Both the position numbers and the translations under genes were made by a program. From Palaemon carinicauda (Eukaryota; Arthropoda; Malacostraca; Decapoda; Palaemonidae), in assembly GCF_036898095.1 (NCBI RefSeq), contig NC_090746.1, forward strand, positions 55,091,352 to 55,155,351: a stretch of 64,000 nucleotides of DNA, written 5' to 3'. This document shows, piece by piece, positions 55,790-64,000 of the stretch; position 1 is the stretch's first letter, and each line of letters opens with the position of its first letter. The notes below the pieces were generated by a model. That model was not told the DNA's origin. It ran no database searches and saw only the letters and a program-made list of their open reading frames with translations.

Positions 55790-56310
55790 TATTACCCCAC
55801 AGCACAAAATTAATTCGTTCTGGTGTGGCTTTCGTAATGTGATTTTTTCGTGTTGTGAGTCGCATTTTACAAGTAATTCGTTCCTAACCCTACAAAACAC
55901 CCCCATTAAATCTTATAATGAAGTTACAGTATAACCACAATGAAGTACTGTACGGCCAAATAAATTTGAACCATTCAGTATACCTAAACCAAATTTTAAT
56001 ACCGGTAAATTAAGTAGTTATTAGCACATAATGTAATAATAAATGGAAGATAATACAATATATACAGTACAATACTGTATATACAAAATTTACATTCCTT
56101 TATGTACTGTACTATTAATTACTCCTTCTATAGGCTACAGCTACATTTTCTATTGTGTAAACCCATTTTCTTTAACTTTTTTTAATGGGTGACTATTTTA
56201 TTCTCGGCCTGGCTGGCAAATCTCTTCTTAACACAAAACATTTTTTCGCAATGTGAATCATAAAAATATTTTCATCTCGTTTCGCAGCATGAACATTTTG
56301 TAAGCAGTCT
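55790..56310. mobile_element. probable pogo-like MITE fragment
   Basis: Starting TACAGTATTACCCCACAGC, then AAAATTAATTCGTTCTGG and GTGTTGTGAGTCGCATTTTA. The right side has TTTTTTCGCAATGTGAATCA and TTTCGCAGCATGAACATTTT, roughly complementary in theme to the left. A TA precedes CAGTATTACC. The right terminus runs into the non-LTR element, so a full TIR pair cannot be shown. Confidence 0.45.
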
Positions 56311-57195
56311 TTCGTGGGCTCCAACAGGGAAAAAATACCCTTGTGAGGGAAAGAAATAAGGAAATAGATAAATTACAAGAGAAGTAATAAACAGTTAAAA
56401 TAAAAATATTTTAAGAACAGTAACAAGATTAAAACATCTTTCATATATGAAATTTAAAGAGACTACTTATGACAGCCTATTCAACAAAAAACATTTGATA
56501 CAATTTTGAACTTTTGAAGTTCTACCTATTCAACTACCTGATTAGGAAGATCATTCCATAACTTGGTCACAGCTGGAATAAAATGTCTATAATACTGTGT
56601 TGTATTGAGCCTCTTGATGGACTAGGCCTGACTATTAAAATTAACTGCATACCTAATATTACAAACAGGATGATACTGTCCAGGAAGATCTGAATGCAAA
56701 GGATGGTTAGAATTATGAAAAATCATATATAACATGCATAAAGAATTAATTGAACGATGGTGCAAGAGATAAATGTGTAGATCAGGGATAAGGAATTGAA
56801 TAGAACGTAAGTTCCTCTCTAACAAATTAAAAATAAGATTCAGTAGCTGAGGACCAGATAGGAGAACAATATTAGAAATAAGATAGAATTAAAGAATCAA
56901 AACTTCTTCAGAATAGATTGATCACTGAAAATCTTAAACGACTTTCTCAATAAGCCATTTTTTTTTGTGCAATTGATGAAGACAGACCTAATGTGTTTCT
57001 CAAAAGTAAATTTCCTGTTAAGATTCCCACCTAAAATTTTAAGAGTAATACAGAGTTAAAGAAATATCAATGCTGAGATCCGGATGTTAAGGAGGCTCTG
57101 TCCTCAATCTACTTACAATCATACTTCGAATTTTGTTTGGATTCAACTGCATGGCCTATAATTTGCACCATGCACTAATTCTAGCTAGATCGCTA
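56310..57195 (-). pseudogene. minus-strand non-LTR retrotransposon, 3' half
   Basis: On the minus strand it reads DLARISAWCK, then LNPNKT-like, then LLERNLRSIQFLIPDLHIYL, HHRSINSLCMLY, IFHNSNHPLH, DLPGQYHPV and FNSQA. The 3' UTR follows, with GGGTATTTTTTCCCTGTTGGAGCCC near 56310-56345, the same 3' end as the fragment in DIRS C. It is split from its 5' part (63576-64000) by the TTAA-flanked insertion. Frameshifts and stops show decay. Confidence 0.8.
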
Positions 57196-57199
57196 TTAA

Positions 57200-57269
57200 C
57201 CCTGGATAGGTACGCTCCTCGGACACCCCTTTAACCCTGGATAGGTACGGTCCTCGGACACCCCTTTAA
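57200..57269 (+). repeat. tandem duplication of left terminus
   Basis: Two copies of a 35-bp segment (CCCTGGATAGGTACG..CTCGGACACCCCTTTAA), each ending in TTAA (57231-57234, 57266-57269). They differ by one base (GCTCC versus GGTCC). Confidence 0.92.
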
Positions 57270-58279
57270 GGGTATACTCGGACGCGAACGACCCCGACGC
57301 CAAAAAAAATTCTTGAAAAATCAGTTCTTGCAGCAACCTCCTTTTTTCTTTTGCCAAAAAAAACTTCAATGAATGCTTAAAACAACTGTAAAGATAAATA
57401 CTACTCATCTGCAGAAAAACTATTTATTATAAATATTTTAAAAAATTAAGTAGAAAAAAAAAAAGACCTGACATAAAAATTCATAAAAAAAAAGTTTATA
57501 CATATATACACAAATCCTTTTAGGAATTGATTCTTGAATGTTTAGGACACATCTTGATGTATTTTGGATGAAGTCAGACCCATGGAGGTGAAGATCTGAA
57601 ATGAGAAAAAAAGGGTAACTTTTTTTGGCCAAAAAAAATTGTCCAAATTTCATGAATTTTTTTGGGTACCCAAATGAAATAGGAAGTGGCTAATTTTTTT
57701 AGGGAATAAACATATGTTATCCTAAAATAGAAATATGTAAAAAAATCTTCATTATTTTGTAAATTACATTTATATCAGGGGCCATATCTAAAGGTAATTT
57801 TTTGAGTACTTGGAAATTTCGTAAAAAAATACATATATTTAATATATAATATGATATTTATGCAGGTAAAAATATATCAAAATATCACAAATTCTATAGG
57901 GAACAAGAATATACATAGATAGGGCAGCTTACGCTTCGGATATGTCCACAAAATGGCCGCCAACCACACTGACTCAGACTCCCTAATCTGCCACTTGAAA
58001 TGTAGGAAGGGTATGTCAATTTCAAGGTGTTATTTACTAATCTAATTATTATTGGATATGCATAAAAATTGTATGGTGGGTTGCTGGATAATTGTCGATT
58101 ATTTTACGACTATAAAATTAAAATTCTGACCCAAAAAATTTTTTTTGAAGGGAAATAAAATCGAAAAAAAAAAATGTAAAACAATATTTTAGCTAAAAAA
58201 AATTGATGATATTCAATCAAAAAAAAAGTAAACAAAATTTTCCGACAAATAAACATCTAGAGGAATCATTACTCTGTGA

Positions 58280-59640
58280 TAGTTCCTTAGTACGTAGTAA
58301 TTTTGAAAGAATTGGGAAAAAACGAAAAAATGGCAATCACCGGAAAATCGAACACATACCTATATATACGCCATATCTGGCTAAAAAAACGATAGGCATG
58401 GGTAGCCAGATCATCTAGAAACACTTTCCAACACTATAAAAATATAAGTTTTGCGACACTACTTGCCAATTCCTTACGGTAACATGACTAAGCAAAAAAA
58501 TGCAAAACAAATAAAAAGGGGCACTCGTGGAAAAATAGCCATTCTAATATACGGCATTTCAGAAAAAAAAAAATTTCAGCCACGTGCTAGGCAAACCATC
58601 AAGGCATATTTTCCGACAAATAAACATATAAATGAAATATTACTCTGTGATAGTTCCTTAGTACGTAGTAATTTTGAAAGAAATGGGAAAAAACGAAAAA
58701 ATGGCAATCACAGGAAAATCGAACACATACTTATATATACGCCATATCTGGCTAAAAAAAAAATAGGCATGGGTAGCCAGATCATCTAGAAACACTTTCC
58801 AACACTATAAAAATATAAGTTTTGCGACACTACTTGCCAATTCCTTACGGTAACATGACTAAGCAAAAAAATGCAAAACAAATAAAAAGGGGCACTCGCG
58901 GAAAAATGCCCAACATTCTAATATACGGCATCTCAGATAAAAAAAAAAGACATGCACGTGTTAGCCCAACCATCAAGGCACACTTTCTAACACATAAACA
59001 TGAAAAAAAAATCAATAATATACGGCAATTCCTTACTACGTAGTAAATTTTTACAAATATTGAAAAAAAAACAGAAATTGGCAACCGCAGTTAAATACCC
59101 AATATACCAATAACTACGTCGTATCTGACAAAAACAAAATCACGCATGGGTAGCCAGATCATCTAGACACACTTTCCAACATTAAAAAAGCAAAAGTTTT
59201 ACGACACTATTTCGCAATATCTTACGGAAAAATGACTTGGCAAAAAAATTAAAAAAAATTAAAAAGGGACACTCGCGGTAAAATGCCCGACATTCTAATA
59301 TACGACATCTCAGATAAAAAAAAAGACATGCACGTGTTAGCCCAACCATCAAGGCACACTTTCTAACACATAAACATGAAAAAAAAATGAATAATATACG
59401 GCAATTCCTTACTACGTAGTAATTTTTACAAATATTGAAAAAAAAACAGAAATTGGTAACCGCAGTTAAATACCCAATATACCAATAACTACGTCGTATC
59501 TGACAAAAACAAAGTCATGCATGGGTAGCCAGATCATCTAGACACACTTTCCAACACTAAACAAGCAAAAGTTTTACGACACTATTTGGCAATATCTTAC
59601 GGAAAAATGACTTGGCAAAAAAATGAAAAAAAATGAAAAA
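58280..59640. repeat. ~373-bp tandem repeat array, unit 1
   Basis: About four monomers. The phase marker GGTAGCCAGATCATCTAG occurs at 58401, 58772, 59149 and 59524, giving periods of 371, 377 and 375 bp. Other shared words are GCCAATTCCTTACGGTAACA and AAAAAGGGGCACTCGCGG. The last two monomers are a diverged subtype. Confidence 0.92.
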
Positions 59641-61059
59641 GGGGCACTCGCGGTAAAATGGTCCTCGTGGTGATGAACGACATTTTAACTAAAAAAAAAA
59701 ACATGCACATGGTAGCCAAACAATCCACCAAGACTTTCCACAACTGATAACCTATACAAGTTGCACCATTCTACGACAATTTCATAATAAGTAATAACTT
59801 TGATAATTATGCAAACTACCTCAGAAGGGTAAACTCGGACGCGAACGACCCCGACGCGTCTCAGAAATCGGGGAAGGAGTACAGCTACAGCAATGCACAT
59901 CTGGACACTACTAGAGCGTGTAGGGGAGACACCTCCTGCAGGTCGATCACCCACAAATTCAGTCACAGGGGTGAGTCACGTGAGAAAAACCTGTTTTTTT
60001 TTGACGCTCGGGGTCGCAAACGACCCACCGTACCTATCCAGGGTTAAGGGTATACTCGGACGCGAACGACCCCGACGCCAAAAAAAATTCTTGAAAAATC
60101 AGTTTTTGCAGTAACCTCCTTTTTTCTTTTGCCAAAAAAACTTCAATGAATGCTTAAAACAACTGTAAAGATAAATACTACTCATCTGCAGAAAAACTAT
60201 TTATTACAAATATTTTAAAAAATTAAGTAGAAAAAAAAAGACCTGACATAAAAATTCATAAAAAAAAAGTTTATACATATATACACAAATCCTTTTAGGA
60301 ATTGATTCTTGAATGTTTAGGACACATCTTGGTGTATTTTGGATGAAGTCAGACCCATGGAGGTGAAAATCTGAAATGAGAAAAAAAGGGTAACTTTTTT
60401 TGGCCAAAAAAATTTGTCCAAATTTCATGAATTTTTTTGGGTACCCAAATGAAATAGGAAGTGGCTAATTTTTTTAGGGAATAAACATATGTTATCCTAA
60501 AATAGAAATATGTAAAAAAATCTTCATTATTTTGTAAATTACATTTATATCAGGGGCCATATCTAAAGGTAATTTTTTGAGTACTTAGAAATTTCGTAAA
60601 AAAATACAAATATTTAATATATAATATGATATTTATGCAGGTAAAAATATACCAAAATATCACAAATTCTATAGGGAACAAGAATATATATAGATAGAGC
60701 AGCTTACGCTTCGGATATGTCCACAAAATGGCCGCCAATCACACTGACTCAGACTCCCTAATCTGCCACTTGAAATGTAGGAAGGGTATGTCAATTTCAA
60801 GGTGTTATTTACTAATCTAATTATTATTGGATATGCATAAAAATTGTATGGTGGGTTGCTGGATAATTGTCGATTATTTTACGACTATAAAATTAAAATT
60901 CTGACCTAAAAAAATTTTTTTGAAGGGAAATAAAATCGAAAAAAAAAAAATGTAAAACAATATAATATTTTAGCTAAAAAAATTTGATGATATTCAATCA
61001 AAAAAAAAGTAAACAAAATTTTCCGACAAATAAACATCTAGAGGAATCATTACTCTGTG

Positions 61060-63170
61060 ATAGTTCCTTAGTACGTAGTAATTTTGAAAGAATTGGGAAA
61101 AAACGAAAAAATGGCAATCACCGGAAAATCGAACACATACCTATATATACGCCATATCTGGCTAAAAAAAAGATAGGCATGGGTAGCCAGATCATCTAGA
61201 AACACTTTCCAACACTATAAAAATATAAGTTTTGCGACACTACTTGCCAATTCCTTACGGTAACATGACTAAGCAAAAACATGCAAAACAAATAAAAAGG
61301 GGCACTCGTGGAAAAATGGCCATTCTAATATACAGCATTTCAGAAAAAAAAATTTCAGCCACGTGCTAGGCAAACCATCAAGGCACATTTTCCGACAAAT
61401 AAACATATAAATGAAATATTACTCTGTGATAGTTCCTTAGTACGTAGTAATTTTGAAAGAAATGGGAAAAAACGAAAAAATGGCAATCACAGGAAAATCG
61501 AACACATACTTATATATACGCCATATCTGGCTAAAAAAAAAATAGGCATGGGTAGCCAGATCATCTAGAAACACTTTCCAACACTATAAAAATATAAGTT
61601 TTGCGACACTACTTGCCAATTCCTTACGGTAACATGACTAAGCAAAAAAATGCAAAACAAATAAAAAGGGGCACTCGCGGAAAAATGGCTAACATTCTAA
61701 TATACGGCATTTCAGAAAAAAAAAAATTCAGCCACGTGCTAGGCAAACCATCAAGGCACATTTTCCGACAAATAAACATCTAAATGAATAATTACTCTGT
61801 GATAGTTCCTTAGTACGTAGTAATTTTGAAAGAAATGGGAAAAAAACGAAAAAATGGCAATCACAGGAAAATCGAACACATACCTATATATACGCCATAT
61901 CTGGCTAAAAAAAGAAGATAGGCATGGGTAGCCAGATCATCTAGAAACACTTTCCAACACTATAAAATTATAAGTTTTACGACACTACTTGCCAATTCCT
62001 TACGGTAACATGACTAAGCAAAAAAATGCAAAACAAATAAAAAGGGGCACTCGTGGAAAAATGGCCATTCTAATATACGGCATTTCAGAAAAAAAAAAAT
62101 TTCAGCCACGTGCTAGGCAAACCATCAAGGCACATTTTCCGACAAATAAACATATAAATGAAATATTACTCTGTGATAGTTCCTTAGTACGTAGTAATTT
62201 TGAAAGAAATGGGAAAAAACGAAAAAATGGCAATCACAGGAAAATCGAACACATACTTATATATACGCCATATCTGGCTAAAAAAAAAAATAGGCATGGG
62301 TAGCCAGATCATCTAGAAACACTTTCCAACACTATAAAAATATAAGTTTTGCGACACTACTTGCCAATTCCTTACGGTAACATGACTAAGCAAAAAAATG
62401 CAAAACAAATAAAAAGGGGCACTCGCGGAAAAATGCCCAACATTCTAATATACGGCATCTCAGATAAAAAAAAAAAGACATGCACGTGTTAGCCCAACCA
62501 TCAAGGCACACTTTCTAACACATAAACATGAAAAAAAATCAATAATATATGGCAATTCCTTACTACGTAGTAAATTTTTACAAATATTGAAAAAAAAAAC
62601 AGAAATTGGCAACCGCAGTTAAATACCCAATATACTAATAACTACGTCGTATCTGACAAAAACAAAATCACGCATGGGTAGCCAGATCATCTAGACACAC
62701 TTTCCAACACTAAAAAAGCAAAAGTTTTACGACACTATTTCGCAATATCTTACGGAAAAATGACTTGGCAAAAAAATGAAAAAAAATGAAAAAGGGACAC
62801 TCGCGGTAAAATGCCCGACATTCTAATATACGGCATCTCAGATAAAAAAAAAAGACATGCACGTGTTAGCCCAACCATCAAGGCACACTTTCTAACACAT
62901 AAACATGAAAAAAAAATGAATAATATACGGCAATTCCTTACTACGTAGTAATTTTTACAAATATTGAAAAAAAACAGAAATTGGTAACCGCAGTTAAATA
63001 CCCAATATACCAATAACTACGTCGTATCTGACAAAAACAAAGTCATGCATGGGTAGCCAGATCATCTAGACACACTTTCCAACACTAAACAAGCAAAAGT
63101 TTTACGACCCTATTTGGCAATATCTTACGGAAAAATGACTTGGCAAAAAAATGAAAAAAAATGAAAAAGG
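61060..63170. repeat. ~373-bp tandem repeat array, unit 2
   Basis: About six monomers. The marker GGTAGCCAGATCATCTAG occurs at 61182, 61551, 61927, 62299, 62677 and 63052, giving periods of 369-378 bp. Compared with unit 1 the array has two extra monomers, which accounts for the ~750-bp length difference between the units. Confidence 0.92.
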
Positions 63171-63575
63171 GGCACTCGCGGTAAAATGGTCCTCGTGGTG
63201 ATGAACGACATTTTAACTAAAAAAAAAATCATGCACATGGTAGCCAAACAATCCACCAAGACTTTCCACAACTGATAACCTATACAAGTTGCACCATTCT
63301 ACGACAATTTCATAATACGTAATAACTTTGATAATTATGCAAACTACCTTAGAAGGGTAAACTCGGCCGCGCTCGACCCCGACGCGTCTCAGAAATCGGG
63401 GAAGGAGTACAGCTACAGCAATGCACATCTGGACACTACTAGAGCGTGTAGGGGAGACACCTCCTGCAGGTCGATCACCCACAAATTCAGTCACGGGGGT
63501 GAGTCACGTGAGAAAAACCTGTTTTTTTTTGACGCTCGGGGTCGCAAACGATCCATCGTACCTATCCAGGGTTAA

Positions 63576-64000
63576 GGGATTCAGTTACTCCAGATCTACT
63601 TTCAGGAGAAGCAATTGATGCAAAGAGAGTAGCATTTGTATATGCAACAAGTTTGTTTCAAGTCCAAATCACGTGTCATGTGAATAACGTATGAAAAGTA
63701 ATGGGCCAAGAATACTATCCTGAGGAATATATAGCAATATTAAAAAAGGCCATATACTTTGATACATTAATGTTTGGATTCTCTTACCGACCTCGGGATC
63801 AGTTATGTAGGTCATCTATAAATTAGGTTGGGATGTTAAAACTAATGTGATGAAATATGCAGTACTGATTCAACGATTAGTTAGGAGATATTTTTGTTAA
63901 TTAAAATAATTATAGTCTGAATAAATTTGGGAGGGAATAATATATAAGGTAAACAGTTTAAGTGGCAAAATGAATAAGATATGGAAACCTACCATAGATA
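63576..64000 (-). pseudogene. minus-strand non-LTR RT, upstream piece (runs off the window)
   Basis: On the minus strand it reads SILGPLLF (the PQGSVLGPLLF block), then LVAYTNATLFA in place of the catalytic LVAYADDATLFA, then SIASPESRSGVTESL. This joins in frame to NSDLARISAWCK at 57195 once the TTAA insertion is removed. The catalytic YADD is lost and other frames are broken. The 5' part lies beyond 64000. Confidence 0.8.

Larger units (their letters stand above)
57200..63571. mobile_element. piggyBac-like non-autonomous element, tandemly duplicated
   Basis: A 6372-bp insertion flanked by TTAA (57196-57199 and 63572-63575), the piggyBac-superfamily target duplication. The terminal inverted repeats are CCCTGGATAGGTACG and CGTACCTATCCAGGG. 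There are two head-to-tail units, 57235-60043 and 60048-63571, joined at a single TTAA (60044-60047). Each contains the same ~1.1-kb AT-rich left part, an array of ~373-bp monomers and the same right end. A 35-bp extra left terminus (57200-57234) precedes unit 1. No transposase ORF is seen, so it is non-autonomous. Confidence 0.85.

Noticed and set aside
58203..62303. Recurrent Lys/Asn-rich short frames (NFERIGKKRKNGNHRKIEH-type)
   Set aside because: They recur because the 373-bp monomer is tandemly repeated. They are broken at each A-run and have no domain, start context or codon pattern suggesting a gene.

Overview
This is a stretch of animal nuclear DNA made almost entirely of transposable elements stacked inside one another. 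The likely source is a decapod or other malacostracan crustacean. The reasons are several related DIRS-type tyrosine-recombinase retrotransposons, non-LTR reverse transcriptases of a style I associate with decapods, TTAGG-like motifs, and many long TA and GA microsatellites. That assignment is an inference from style, because no species marker is present. Only one ordinary host gene is clear: a two-exon TM2 domain-containing protein 1 (TM2D1/biscotti-type) at 32450-33223. Layout: 1-1600 holds two decayed non-LTR fragments. The second (1307-1600) is cut by DIRS copy A (1601-9388) and resumes at 9389-9896. A 5'-truncated sibling, DIRS B (9897-15053), follows directly. Then comes a minus-strand non-LTR element in three pieces: 15054-15694, then DIRS C (15695-24194), then 24195-24473, then DIRS D (24474-31620). 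The TM2D1 gene lies at 32450-33223. A diverged DIRS relic (about 33740-37500) follows it. Further on are a non-LTR tail (38590-39085), a Mutator-like element (39248-40843), and a roughly 3.55 kb inverted-repeat element carrying a FEN/PIN-like nuclease ORF (about 40869-44420). An open and apparently intact DIRS element of another family, E (46976-53748), sits inside a 682-bp palindrome. The right end is a minus-strand non-LTR element (56310-64000) split by a 6.4-kb TTAA-flanked, piggyBac-like tandem duplication that contains arrays of ~373-bp monomers. How the elements work: the DIRS copies carry unequal terminal inverted repeats plus an internal region that is the reverse complement of the joined ends, which is the diagnostic DIRS circle-junction template. 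They also carry ORF1 (gag-like), RT/RNase H with a methyltransferase-like region, and a tyrosine recombinase (YR). In A-D these genes are broken, and C and D have lost the RT core, so those copies could only have moved with help from another element. In E all three frames are open. Several insertion sites can be verified inside the window, because joining the flanks restores a non-LTR reading frame or matches the other arm of a palindrome. Work was done by eye. Coordinates of degenerate features are approximate, and no database search was run.
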